Source of the DNA: Micropterix aruncella
Taxonomy: Eukaryota > Arthropoda > Insecta > Lepidoptera > Micropterigidae
Reading direction: 5' to 3'
Length of the DNA stretch: 64,000 bases
Assembly (NCBI GenBank): GCA_944548615.1
Contig: OX155961.1
Location: forward strand, 24,333,620-24,397,619
Shown: piece after piece, positions 33,601 to 46,010 of the stretch
Layout of the letters: every line of letters starts with the position of its first letter
Position numbering within the stretch: the stretch's first letter is position 1
The notes under the pieces: generated by a model
The model's input: the letters and a program-made list of their open reading frames with translations, nothing else
Told to the model about the DNA's origin: nothing
Databases searched by the model: none
Program-made: the position numbers and the translations under genes

Positions 33601-33639
33601 TACATTTTCATCCATTTTCGTGAGGTCACACGTATCTGA

Positions 33640-33895
33640 AGCGTACGTTTAGACTGTTTAAATAAGTAGTGTCTTATATATAATAGCCTTATTCCTCCAG
33701 AATAGCAGATGGTATTCATTCGAGACTGAAGTCTGAAGTAGCATGTATTTGGAGCCAAACATACTTTTATCTTCACTGGTTTTATCCTCACTGGTAATTA
33801 ATGAGCCGAAGTATGTGAATTTCTTAACAGGAACAGGAGGATAGGGAACACCACCAAAAGTTGGAGCTGCATCACCAAGAGATGCCACCAAGAGA
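33640..33895 (-). pseudogene. RT connection-region fragment, RTE-like
   Basis: The minus frame reads VPVKKFTYFGSLITSEDKTS, then NKAIIYKTLL. This resembles VxxFxYLGSxIT...KxxIYKTLxRPV, just after the RT palm of RTE-type elements. No catalytic motif is present. Confidence 0.5.
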
Positions 33896-34148
33896 AGTGG
33901 CCAGTCATATATTTTCCCCCCTGATTTTCATCAGTTTCATATATGCTGCTGCTCTGTCCAAAATTTTAAAAGCTTCTTTGAGGGGCTTATTCAGAGGGGG
34001 TAATAATATTAATGAACGGGATGAATGGAGTGTAAAATAATTCTAACCTGTCCATATATTTGAAATACAATTATATGTATATGTTTAATCAGACTATAGT
34101 GCTAGTTCTACAATTTGCACCCCTCCAATGTGTAACGTCCCGTCTAAT

Positions 34149-34329
34149 GGGCAGGTAAAAAAATTAATATTCAATGCGATCATTTTACAGTTCTTTTTTT
34201 ATGATCCGTATAGTGGTTTATAACTTATGTACGTTTTTCTCAAGGCCGTCGATTCACGCCGATTTCACGCTCGATGGTTTAACGTTCGAAACGGTATGGG
34301 CGAGTTTTTACTTCACAAATTAAAGGGTT
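34149..34329 (-). mobile_element. End fragment of the piggyBac-like element at 40.1 kb
   Basis: TCAATGCGATCATTTTACAG, TTTATGATCCGTATAGTGG and TATAACTTAT match the reverse complement of about 40150-40225. The right end reads AAAGGG followed by TTAA, the same terminus form. Confidence 0.6.
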
Positions 34330-34477
34330 AAATTAAAGCGGAGCATCGCTGGGCTTGCACCAAGAAGCGCATTATAGAATTTCACTCTGGGGTTCCTAAT
34401 GGTTCCATGCAGCTTTTGTCTGGTGACCTGTCTGTATTTTCTTATGTCGGTTCATTTCACGATTTAGCTCTTATCTC

Positions 34478-34572
34478 ATAAGGTTAAGGTTTTGCCATGC
34501 GGTTCCTGTCATTTATGTAAGCAAAATTATTATTTTATGTAATTAATTCTTAAATAAACAAATAAATAAATG
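34478..34572 (+). mobile_element. Retroposon 3' tail T
   Basis: AAGGTTAAGGTTTTGCCATG, CGGTTCCTGTCATTT and AATTAATTCTTAAATAAA, ending in an AAAT-type run. Confidence 0.65.
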
Positions 34573-35104
34573 CACATCTTTCAGCATTGTGCTAAGGTCG
34601 AGTGAAGTTTGAGAAGCATTGAAAAAGGCTCATTGACCCATAATAATAATGTGTCTTTTCCTAGTGTTGACTTGCGAAATTCATAGTGATGTAGCATACG
34701 TAAGTGTTGAACTAACCCCAGGCGCCTCGAATAAAATCAATTATTTGAACGTGAGTTAACGCTCGACTTAAAAGTTGACTTATCGACGTTTTCTCTCCTC
34801 CTCGGCTTATCCCTTTGCTCGTTCCAACTTGGGCGGAGGAATGTCATCCGAAAACTTAAACATTTCATTTCCATCAGATAAGGATTAAAACTTACTTTAA
34901 AGACAGCTTGAAGGACGGCGATAAAATACAAGCGTCCGGATAAGATTTATGAAATTCTCCGAAGGTAAGACTAATAGAACAGTTGCGCGACTAAAGATCG
35001 TACGACTAAACAGTCGCGCGATAAATCAGTTGTTGGACAAATCGACCGCCTTCTATACACTAAGAAATAAGAAATGACATTTGCTGCAAAATGAAAATCG
35101 GTTG

Positions 35105-35925
35105 TGTCACCCCTAGACTTAAATAAATATATAAATAAATAAGTTATGCAGCCTAACGAAACTCCCATACGGGGAAAAAAATACATATATCAGTTTAGAA
35201 TAGCTGGCGGAAGGCCGATGCTTCTTCTCTTTCGCACAACACAAGCTACCAACCAACAACTGGAGCTGTCAACTACAACGGGCGAACCCGTCACCTCAGG
35301 AAGTTTTAACGATATCTGATCGTTCATACTCCCGTGAGGTGAGCGTAGAAGACTTGGGACGAAGATAGTGCACTGTCTAGCTACGCCACTCGCCCTTAAA
35401 AAACCAACGTGCAAGATAACCAGTTTAATCACCCAGCGGTCGACACTCGCGCACTTACTTCCAGTTGCAACCATATTACTCCGGTCTCCCGACTTGATAC
35501 AAGTTCGAGGTCACTTGCGCGGTCCTCTCACTTACGTAGCGGTGATACTGTGTATACCGAATCTATCGCGGGCCACGGAATCCTTTGCCCGACTGTTCAC
35601 CCTGTATCGGGCAGCCGATTAGTCGTTTTAAGAGCAGTTGCCGTAAGGTTAACAACTACCCCCGCTCTATAGGAGACAGTACTTTTTTCAGACTCCCCCG
35701 GCTGTCGGTCGTGATGGACAATCGATTGGTTAACGCCCCACGGTGCGCAAACCGTCCTAGAGCACCCGAAGATTGACTCCTAGGGAAGACCGATCCGCAG
35801 GCCAGAGTCCTAGCCGGGCTTGCATTTCTGCTTGGAGGCAGCTGGATGGTTGTTGACTGTAGCGTTTGGCCGACCCTATAAACATGGGTCTTAGTGGCCA
35901 AACTGCAACAGGGCCCATTTCCCAG
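35105..35925 (+). repeat. QP copy with leader, after an (AAAT)n tail
   Basis: CTTAAATAAATATATAAATA is followed by the leader (TTATGCAGCCTAACGAAACTC), then Q from 35267 (GTCAACTACAACGGGCGAACC) and P to GGGCCCATTTCCCAG at about 35925. It is the same order as at 17270-18142 and free of the Helitron and MITE. It is a moderately old copy. Confidence 0.75.
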
Positions 35926-36049
35926 CAAGCAGACAATTCTCCACCCTTATACCTCCCCCTGCTTGCCAAATTCCTCAACCCTTAACCCCTTCACCCCAGC
36001 CCCCCACCCCCCTCTAAGCCTTTCCTATATACTTTTTTAGCAACCTTCT

Positions 36050-36180
36050 TATATTGATGATTAAACAGTCGCCGGATCACACGATTGTTTTGAGTGCGCG
36101 ACTGTGCGATTATGCGACAAAAATCCCCGCGACAGATCATAAGAGACGCGCGACAAATCAATCCTGCGACAAATGTAACG
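36050..36180 (+). repeat. Degenerate GCGACAAAT-type repeats
   Basis: CAGTCGCC, GCGCGACTGTGCG, GCGACAAAAATC, CGCGACAGATC, CGCGCGACAAATC and TGCGACAAATG follow one another. Related words occur at 34980-35040 (TTGCGCGACTAAA, AGTCGCGCGATAAATC). This is a simple degenerate tandem; no function is implied. Confidence 0.5.
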
Positions 36181-36390
36181 ACCGTCTTCTCTACATGAAG
36201 AAAGACTACCTCACATTATTTCGCGCTGGCCCCAAAACCGACAGAAATGTCAAAGCGTCCTTCTAACTCTAACGAGTTTATCTGCCGCAAAAAGGAAAGT
36301 AGTGGGTTAGTGAAGTGGCGCGACTGCGGCACAAAGCGTCGCCTTCTACTGCAGAGCCGATTCGATGAATCCGGAGACGGCTTTACTCTG

Positions 36391-36990
36391 GGCATTCTGT
36401 AATTTAATTTCAAGGGTTGTGAATACAGAATGTAATTACGTGTGAGCCGTTGGGACTCGACTTTAATTTACTCGGCAGACCTCTTGCGTTAATAGTTTCG
36501 ATGACGGGTCCGTCCAAGGGCGCTAGTAGTTAGCGAAGCTGGCGCATATATCCCGGACTCTCTTCTAGCCAAACCTAGCTATTGAAGAAGTCGATAATAA
36601 GAAAGAAATTAAAAACGTTTGTCCCCCTTGAGTTTTCTCGTAATTATTCATTTGACAGTATTTCAGAGAATTCGGACACAAAAACTGTGGATCAAGAAAT
36701 GTACACTGAATTTATTGCAACATGTCAATAATGCATCACTCCAAAATTATGTTTCATTAATATTTATTTATTTATTTAAGAATTTATTACTATATAAACA
36801 TTGATTTTTCTTACAAAAATAACACGAACCGAATGGCAAAGCCTAAACCTTATGCTTATTTCATTCTGTCACCCAACTGGGACTAGCCCTTTCTAGGGTG
36901 GAAGGGATAATTTATTATTGTTATGCAAATTTGTGCAATTTTCCTTATTCTTTATTGTGTTATTATTTAGTTATTATTATAATTTTAATT
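36391..36990 (+). repeat. Direct duplication D, copy 1
   Basis: From ATTCTGTAATTTAATTTC through TTTACTCGGCAGACCTC, GGGCGCTAGTAGTTAGC, the (TTTA)n start of a minus-strand T tail, and on to about 36990. Copy 2 begins at about 37776 and is split by a Helitron. Confidence 0.75.
36757..36905 (-). mobile_element. Retroposon 3' tail T within duplication D
   Basis: Reverse complement of T: TATTTATTTATTTAAG, ATGGCAAAGCCTAAACC, CACCCAACTGGGACTAGCC, TCTAGGGTGGA. Confidence 0.65.
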
Positions 36991-37348
36991 AATAATTCAA
37001 TATATAATAAGGCAATTATTTATTTTTCTGATAAAGCACTTGATAGAAATTCTTACACTTAGTAAAATCAAATTAATGAAAATTATTATTATTATTATTA
37101 TTTATTCCGTAGTCGGCGATTGGGGGACATCTCGAGCATCAACAGCCGATAATCGTTGATTCTTTAAGTCGTCTTTGATATTCTTTAGCCAGGTTTTCTT
37201 CGGTGTCGTACGCTGAATTCTACATTTTGTCGGACGCTAAAGAAGTTTAAAATAATAGCAAAAATTACCAAATATTTACGTATATAGTTACCTAAATTAC
37301 AACGTATAATAATACGAGGGTTAAACATTCAAGCGCAGATTTCCTAGG

Positions 37349-37554
<206 letters not shown>

Positions 37555-38150
37555 ATATATATAATATAAAAAAAAATATGGTATTTATAGTGACATCTCT
37601 TCTATAATTTAAAATTTGTAAATCCAATATTTCGATGATGGTATAAGACTAAGGCGCCACTCCCCCGGTGGACCAATTAGAACCACGATATGTTCAACTC
37701 TTGCCATGACAAATTGATGACTGCATACCAAATTTCAGCTCAGTCGGAATAAGGCATTCTTGTGGACAAAATTGTGGGAATTCTGTAATATAATTATATG
37801 GGTTGTTAATACAGAATGTAATTACGTTGGAACTCGACTTTAATTTACTCGGCAGACCTGTCGCGTTAATAGTTTCGATGACGGGCAAGTCCAAGGGCGC
37901 TAGTAGTTAGCAAAGCTAGCGGATATTATTGCGGACTCTCTTCTAGCCAAACCTAACTATGAAAGAAGTCGATAATAAAAAAGAAATTAAAAACTTTTAT
38001 CCCCCTTGAGTTTCCTCATAATTATTTATTTGACAGTATTTTAGAGAATTCAGAAACAATACTTTGGATCAAGAAGTTTACACATGTGAATTGATTAAAA
38101 CATATTAGATGTCAATATTGCATCACTCCAAAATTATAATTTATTTATTG

Positions 38151-39065
<915 letters not shown>

Positions 39066-39299
39066 TTATTTATTTATTTAAAAATTATTTACTATAAAAA
39101 CATTGATTTTTCTTACAAAAATAACACGATCTAAATGACAAAACCTTAGCCTTATGCTTATTTGATCTTGACATCCAACTGTAACTAGCCCGTTCTAAGG
39201 TGGACAGGGATAATCTATTATTGTTGTTACAAATTTGTAGAATTTGCCTTATTCGTTTATCGTGCTATTATTATTTAATTAATAGTTTTTCTGGCACCA

Positions 39300-39861
39300 A
39301 TCACATCTACTGCCGATGTAAATCGTCAGGCTTTTCTAGTCCTTGACGATACCCATCGAATTTTGATAAAAAATCTAATATTTTGAAGAGATTATTCCTG
39401 TTCTAAAAAAACATATACAATTGATAACCGCAAAATACAATAAATCATCGACTGTATAATACAAATCAATTACGTTCTGGTGCTATATATATTCAGCTGT
39501 CCCGTGGAGTTACTCCTTAATCTCCGCGCTGGCCGTGCAGCAAGTTGACTTCCTCAAGGCCATTATCGTGACTTTCATTTCCCTCGAAACATCCGACTGC
39601 CATAATTCAAGCGGCCCGGGTATACATGGGGCGTTTGCACCGCGAGGAATATTTTAATTGGATTGCCATTATTACGTCGTAGAAATCTCTCAGAATTAGG
39701 GAAATGCTCTTCGCAATCTCTACGTCTTAATGACGATTTATTGCCGGACTTTCAGGAGGCAAAACAAAAGATATTTCGGAATGATAATGATCATTAAAAT
39801 TGGTTCCTAAAGCGTAGATTTCAAGTAATTAGGAGCGTTGACCTATACAAATATGCGTGTG

Positions 39862-39899
<38 letters not shown>

Positions 39900-40068
39900 C
39901 ACGAAGTTTGTAGTTTTTAATTAGATTAGTTTTCTCGTATTCAGGATCAGGCTCAAGGACGTATCCAGAGGGAGGGGGGGGGGGGGGGCACAGGTGAAGC
40001 CTGCCCCCGAAATTTTTTGACTGAAAAATAAAGTCGAGAAAAATTTAGAATCAGGAAGAATCCGTGAC
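39300..40068. other. Intergenic DNA with simple repeats
   Basis: Holds an AT run (about 39870-39893) and a G-run of about 17 (about 39972-39988). It also has a 0.1-kb match to 5.7 kb. The sequence beside the G-run (ACGTATCCAGAGGGAGG) resembles the right flank of the piggyBac-like element (CACGTATCAAGGAGGG). Confidence 0.4.
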
Positions 40069-40072
40069 TTAA

Positions 40073-41117
40073 CCCTTCCAATCGCGAAGAAAAAATCAGC
40101 TGTCACTTACGCCCGCGACGTAAATTCGGGGCAAGTAAATTAACTTGAGTAAAACGACTATAACTTGTAAACCACTAGACGGATCATAAAAAGAATAACT
40201 GTAAAATGATCGCATTGAAATTTGAAATATAAAACATTGTAAGATTATCTCGTTAAACAATTAAGATAATAATGAATAAATATTACAATATTCACGAACT
40301 GAAAAAAAGTCGCCTATTCAAATATATTCGATGTTTTTATCACAAAATACGTAAAATATGCCAAAACTGTAAATACAGTTATGTTCTTTATTAAATACTT
40401 TACCAAAACTTATATTTTGTTTTACTTATTTGCATACAAAAACATTTAGTTACTCAGCCAAGAAAAAATCGATTTATTCGCCGAATGTCCGATGTGTGAT
40501 GTCAAATTAGAAATCAAGTTGAATTGAGCATAATATAGCCAATTTTGTGATTATATACGATGTAAATCAAATAATAGCTGTTTCATAAGCGAATTTAACG
40601 AATATTACGTCATAATTAGCGATTTTTCGTTATAATTCGGGACGAGAAACGAACATTCTTTGCAACGCTAACGTCAGACTATTTTACGCGATAAAACGTG
40701 AAAAAAAGCAGATTTGCTGTCCCAAATTAGAAATTCTCTTTCGCAAATCTTCAATAGAATGCAAATCACTTACGGTTTTGAAGGAAATAGCACAATAATA
40801 ACACGAAAATCACAAAATCACAGACACTTTCGGCGTTGGCGGCGCGGCGACTCAACCAGACCGCGGGTCGCAAGTGCCGTGGCCGGCCGACGGCGCGGAA
40901 CTGATTATTAAAAATAATTTATTGCCTAACAGTCGTCGATTAGAGTTCGTCCGTTCGACTATTTCGATATCTGTTACTTTAAATATGCGGAAAGGATCGC
41001 AATTCGAGTAATAAATCGCATTTTACGCAGCGCGGAGCGCCCTAACCAAAACTGATTAGCTCAAATCTTAGCGTTTGTAAGCGTCTAACCAAAAATGGTT
41101 ACCTCACATCGGAAGGG
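40073..41117. mobile_element. Non-autonomous piggyBac-like element
   Basis: TTAA at 40069-40072 and 41118-41121 flanks the element. The termini are CCCTTCCAATCG and, from the other end, CCCTTCCGATGT. A TTAA duplication with CCCTT-type ends is the piggyBac signature. The 1045-bp interior has a GC-rich patch near 40830-40900 and no transposase frame. A partial relative lies at 34149-34329. Confidence 0.7.
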
Positions 41118-41299
41118 TTAAGTATCTAGTGTCAGGCACGTATCAAGGAGGGGGGGATAGTTGAGATTTAACCCCCGGAAATCCGGTGTATTTTCGTTTC
41201 ATTGTACGGGAAAATTCAAGTTTGGTGGGTGCCGCGTGCGTTGTTTCAATGAATGTCTGATCAGGCTGTTTGTTATAAATAAGATAAAAAAAAATTTAC

Positions 41300-41365
41300 T
41301 GCGTGAAGTTTGTTACATCCGACGTTTCGGCGAAGTTGCAGCCGCCGTTCTCTAGGGTAGACGGA
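41300..41365 (-). repeat. Penelope-like terminal segment
   Basis: On the minus strand: GGCTGCAACTTCGCCGAAAC, then GTCGGATGTAACAAACTTCA. This 60-base block is also at 48463-48548 and twice at 54.8-55.0 kb. GCCGAAACGTCGG is often found in terminal regions of arthropod Penelope-like elements. Confidence 0.55.
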
Positions 41366-41805
41366 AAGAGCTATCAATTCGTTGTTCCGCGGTTAGGCTG
41401 CATACCGCTGCCTCCACTGCGTAGATTATAACGGTGGTATGAGTGACGGGCTCCTTATCGGTAATTATACAAGCCTCTACCTTAAGAAACCTCCCTATCG
41501 GTAATTATACAAGCCGCTAATTATTACGGTGGCCAAAACAGAATTCCAATCATTAAAACTTTAGTCGTTTCTCTTTCGTTTGATATTCATCCCATACTCC
41601 AGGTACATCTTAGTTGGATTCGAATACAGAGACCTTTTAGCCCAGTCAAATAGGAACAAATTCGACGTTTGACGGAAACAACTAATAATGTTTTAATATT
41701 TGGCATAAATGTTCATTAAGGTGTACTGTTAAACATACTTAAACATAGATGTAAACATACATACTGTTAAACATAGATGTTCATTGAGGTGTACTGTTAA
41801 ACATA

Positions 41806-41854
41806 CACGGGTGAACACCCATCCGACGGCCTCCACGCAAGAAGTGCGAGCCCA
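41806..41854 (-). repeat. P-module fragment carrying the left 13-bp duplication
   Basis: Minus-strand P (CACCCATCCGACGGCCTCC on plus) ending in AAGTGCGAGCCCA (41842-41854). The rest of this P continues at 42513, beyond the inserted QP. Confidence 0.8.
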
Positions 41855-42512
41855 TATTGAGATGTCAACCACAACGGGCGAACCCGTCACCGCAGGACGT
41901 TTTAACGATTCATCGTTCTATCGACCGTGCAGTGAGCGTAGAAGACTTTGGACATAACAAATCCGACGTCTAGCTACGCCACAACCCGTTAGAGACCAAC
42001 GCCTTACCGCGAGTAGCCAGGTATGTTACCTGGCGGGCGGCACTCGCGCCCTAACTACCAATTGTGACCAGATTTCTCCGGTCTCTCGATTGGTTTCGAG
42101 TTCGAGGTCGCTTGCGCGGTCCTCTCCCTTACGAAGCGGTGAAACGGAGTGCACCGAATCTATCGCGGACCAAGGCGTCCTTTGCCCGACTCTGAACCGG
42201 GATCGGATGGCCAATGGTCATTTCAAGAGCAGTCGCCGTAAGGTAGACAACTACCCCCGCTCTATAGGAAACAATACAGTTCCCAGACTCCCCCGATTGT
42301 TAGTCGGAGAGCACAATCGATTGGCTTGCGCCGCTCGGTGCGCAGACCGTCCAGGAGCGCCAGAGGATTGATTCCCAGGGGAGACTGGTTGACCCAGTGT
42401 CCTACCCAGGCTCGCACCCCATGCGTGGAGGCCATCGGATGGGTGTTGACCCGTGAGTGTGACCGACCCTGAAACAGAATGGGTCTTCGTGGCCAACTCA
42501 GCAAGGGCCCAT
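41855..42512 (+). mobile_element. Complete QP unit inside another QP, 13-bp target duplication
   Basis: 658 bp from TATTGAGATGTCAACCACAAC to CAAGGGCCCAT. AAGTGCGAGCCCA is present immediately before (41842-41854) and after (42513-42525). Removing the unit restores a continuous P module on the minus strand. This defines the unit ends best: 5' TATTGAG, 3' GGGCCCAT, with no inverted repeat and no tail. Q and P are joined by the small hairpin CCGATTGTTAGTCGG. The unit is distinctly GC-richer than its surroundings. Confidence 0.85.
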
Positions 42513-42640
42513 AAGTGCGAGCCCAGGTAGGACTCTGGCCTTAGGGCTAGTTTACCCCCAGGAATCAACCTTCTGGCGCTCCTGGACGGTTTGCGCACCG
42601 TGCGGCGTAGGCCAATCGATTGTGCACTCTGACTAACATC
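42513..42640 (-). repeat. P module, remainder of the interrupted copy
   Basis: Starts with the right 13-bp duplication and continues through GGTAGGACTCTGGCC to TGCACTCTGACTAACA, where the next QP begins with TCTTGAGGTGTCGAC. Confidence 0.8.
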
Positions 42641-43306
42641 TTGAGGTGTCGACTACAACGGGCGAGCCCGTCATCACAGGACGTTTTAACGATTAGTCGT
42701 TCTATCGACTTGCAGTGAGCGTAGAAGACTTTGGAAAATAACAATCCGACGTCTAGCTACGCCACGACCCGAGAGAGTCCAACGCCTTACCGCGAGTTAG
42801 CCAGGAATAAACCCGGCGGGCTCGAGATACTCGCGCCCTCACTTCCAATTGTGACCAGATTTCTCCGGTCTCTCGATTGGTTCCGAGTTCGAGGTCGCTT
42901 GCGCGGTCCTCTCCCTTACGAAGCGGTGAAACGGAGTACACCGAATCTATCGCGGACCAAGGCGTCCTTTGCCCGGCTCTGAACCGGGATCGGATGGACA
43001 ATGGTCAATTCAAGAGCAGTCGCCGTAAGGTACGCAACCACCCCCGCTCTATGGAAACAATACAGTTACCAGACTCCCCCGACTGTTAGTCGGAGAGCAC
43101 AATCGATTGGCTTGCGCCGCACGGTGCGCAGACCATCCAGGAGCTCCAGAGGTTTAATTCCCAGGGGAGACTGGTTGACCCAGTGTCCTACCCAGATTCG
43201 CACCCCGTGCGTGGAGGCCGTCGGATGGGTGTTGACCCGTGAGTGTGACCGACCCTGAACACATGGGTCATCGTGGCCAACTCATCATGGGCCCGTTAGC
43301 TCCCAA
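42641..43306 (+). mobile_element. Complete QP unit within the composite
   Basis: From TCTTGAGGTGTCGACTACAA to GGGCCCGTTAGCTCCCA. Its left neighbour is P(-) and its right neighbour Q(-), as in the 5.9-7.3 kb locus read from the opposite strand. An AACA is shared at the two junctions. It is one of the least diverged copies. Confidence 0.8.
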
Positions 43307-43628
43307 ACAGTCGGGAGAGTCTGGAAGCAGTACTGTTTCCTAGAGAGCGGGGGTGGTTACGGCGATACCTTACGGCGACTGCTCTTGAAACGACCATCGG
43401 CTATCCGATCCTGGGTGAACAGCCGGGCAAATGATGCCGTGGTCCGCGATAGGTTCGTTATACCGCTTCGTAAGGGAGAGGACCGCGCAAGCGACCTCGA
43501 ACTAGTAACCAATCGAGAGACCGGAGTAATCTGGTCGCCATTGGAAGTAAGGGCGTGAGTGTAAGCCCGCTGGGTAACACACCTAGTCATCTCGCGGTTA
43601 AGGCGTTGGCCTCTTACGGGCATGTGTC
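43307..43628 (-). repeat. Q module, outer part of the composite
   Basis: Begins at AACAGTCGGGAGAGTCTGG and follows Q on the minus strand, but ends at CTTACGGGCATGTG without reaching the Q terminus, so the locus is truncated on this side. Confidence 0.75.
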
Positions 43629-44525
43629 AATTTTTCGCAATAAAACTACCCGCCAAATATAAAGCATCTGAATCTAACACAGCACGAAATGTGGTCAAAT
43701 TTAATCGGACGAGTATAAGTTCGACAGGTAGTTTTTATCGACGATCGTTCATTTTATATTCCGCTCTAACGTATTTCTCTATCTCGTTCGCTTGAACTAA
43801 TTTTAGTTTTAGTAGTCACAAAGAAACGCAATCGTGCCTCTGATTGCGCGAATGTCTCTGCTTGCGAGAGATTGAAATTTAAATCAGTTTTTAAACAATA
43901 CAGTTGCCTAATGTCAAGTATTTTCGCTTCGAGAAATAACTCATTACAAGAATAGATTGTTGGTTCATCAGAAGAACATATTCAATTGTAGATGTTTCGA
44001 TAGTCGACACTGCCTACCCGTTAAACAAAGTGATAGGTCTTGGAAGTTTACAGGCCGGGCGAACAGTAGCTAGTCATCTACCTACCCGCTTATAATCACT
44101 TACATACATAAAGACAAGCTAATAATAATTCCGCGAATGGTGCGCCGGTAGGAGGTAAACAAAGAGCCGAGTAGTTCATGAAATAATACCGTGTATTGGA
44201 AATGACGCAGAAGTTGAGTAGTTAGGCGAGTGCCGGCAAACTTCCGTACTTACAGCTAAGTCAATGTTTGAGCTTTCGCGGTGTACTTTGCCGTGCTTAT
44301 CTACTACTGACTGTTCGGGCTCGCCTTTTCACTACACTACGGCAGTTCTAGTTGCCGTCCGATTAATTAACAAATTAATCGTAAATAACGAGATTTGAGC
44401 CTACCAAGTTGTAAATAACTGAACGTGTAAACCCATGTGAATTCATTAACAAACCTGTTACAAAAGAACATATTTAAGTTGAGAATGGGTTAGATGTTTG
44501 TTATATAGATGCCAGTGAGGTTATT
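43629..44525. repeat. Intergenic DNA with a block shared with 45.4 kb
   Basis: TCATTTTATATTCCGC, TCTCGTTCGCTTGAAC and AAACGCAATCG at about 43750-43835 recur at about 45395-45465. Nothing else is recognised. Confidence 0.45.
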
Positions 44526-45212
44526 TTGAATAAGCTGGAGCGTCTGCAAAATATCTTACTCAGGTATGTTTTTTATTTGCGAAAGTTCGACCACGTTAGC
44601 TGCTTTCGTGAGCAACTTCATTGGCTTCCTATTCGCGATCGAAGAAATGTGCATACGTTGTCGCTACTCTACAACATACTCAATAACCCCACTTCACCCT
44701 CCTATCTCAAGTAGAATTTCCACCCTTTGGGAGGCCACGGTCTTCCACTTCGATCAAGCCGGGATAACACACTCGCCATTCCGATACATCATTCTTCTGT
44801 TTACACGCACTCTTTTACAGTCCATTCTGTTCGTTTATCGAATCAGCTCCCTCACTCTATCAGGCATGCACTTTCGCTGCATACTTTCAAAAAGTTGTTG
44901 AAGAAACATTTATTTTTACACAGCCACTAACCAAATACCTCTCCTTGTCCTCTCCTTTATCCTTCCCTGGGCAACCTTAGCATACGTTACTGACATATAT
45001 TTGTATACGTTTATTTTAAATTTAACTTTACTACTTCTTTGTGTATTGTACTGTGAAAATTAGGAATTATGTTATCAAATGGTTGACTGTAAGATATCGC
45101 TAGAGCGATAAGTCCGCCATTTGTGAATACATTGTCTTTTTAATAAAACCAGTGTAATTCATTAAGTTATGTTTTTATATCACAATAAAATTATTCTATT
45201 CTATTCTATATA
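44526..45212 (+). pseudogene. CR1/Jockey-type RT C-terminus with 3' UTR and ATTCT tail
   Basis: One frame reads LERLQNILLRYVFYLRKFDH, EQLHWLPIRDRRN, HTLSLLYNILN, SYLK, then a single TAG (44712-44714), and continues in the same frame: LPLRSSRDN, VYTHSFTVHSVRLSNQLP, FKKLLKKHLF, with stop at 44928-44930. This is the standard post-palm region of CR1/Jockey elements. The 3' UTR ends in ATAAAATTATTCTATTCTAT, a short tandem tail. Only one inactivating change is visible in the preserved part; the 5' four-fifths of the element is absent. Confidence 0.75.
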
Positions 45213-45480
45213 ATTGCATTTCTTCGTGGAATAAAATCGGAAATTAGTACACGTGAACGAGACTGGGCGATACGTTAGTGTGGAATGTTAAATGAACAGA
45301 AGTCACTATTCCGCATTAAAATTAGATAAAGCAGCTGTATCTAAGGCCGGACGAAGTGCGTTCAAATTTATTTAGACGGCTATAAGATTAATATTTCATT
45401 TTATATTGGTCTGTCTCGTTCGCTTTAACAAATTTCCTATTGTAGTTAACAAAAAAACGCAATCGGGCGCAATATAATAA

Positions 45481-46010
45481 GGGGCCGTTCACATATTATG
45501 TAATCACGATTTTTGGAATTTTTGAACACCCCCCTCCCCCATGTCAACAGACGTAATCAGCGGCTCTCACTCCCTCTCCTCCCACAAGATTACGTAATCA
45601 ACCGAGTTTGCCGAAAATGTGAAGAATCGTGAATCCAGCATTTGTAAAGTGCTTTTAAAAATGTACTTTATTAATTTAAAGTAATTACAAAATATTAAGC
45701 TATTTGGTTTATTTTACAAATCCCAATCTTCAGACCGCAGCGTTTCGAGGAACAGGTCCGGGCGAGTCAATCGCAGACGAGCGCGTGGAAAATCTACGCA
45801 CATCCCGCGTGCGGGAAGGGGGGTATCTTCGGCGTGACACTGCGGTATTTCCGTGCAGGTTTAGACCAAAAAAATTTCGATGCGGTGACCAAAGTTGATT
45901 ACATAATCAGAACGGTTCTCCCCCCCCCCCCCCCCCTTCCCCGGTAATCAAGCGTAAGCCTCAGCTCCAACCACCCCTCCAACCAAACCTCGGTGATTAC
46001 GTAATATGTG
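45481..46010. mobile_element. Foldback-type DNA transposon
   Basis: The left end GGGGCCGTTCACATATTATG.. and the right end ..GGTGATTACGTAATATGTG are inverted (core CACATATTAYGTAATCAC, 18 bp with one mismatch). Internal copies of ACGTAATCA and C-rich runs (C-run near 45917-45936) mirror each other. No transposase is encoded and the superfamily is not assigned. Confidence 0.6.

Noticed and set aside
39480..39540. TATA-box promoter near CTATATATATTCAG
   Set aside because: TATATA words are frequent in this AT-rich window and no transcript features follow.
42251..42598. 115-codon minus frame
   Set aside because: Lies entirely in QP modules and crosses the 13-bp duplication joint; open on several strands because of composition.
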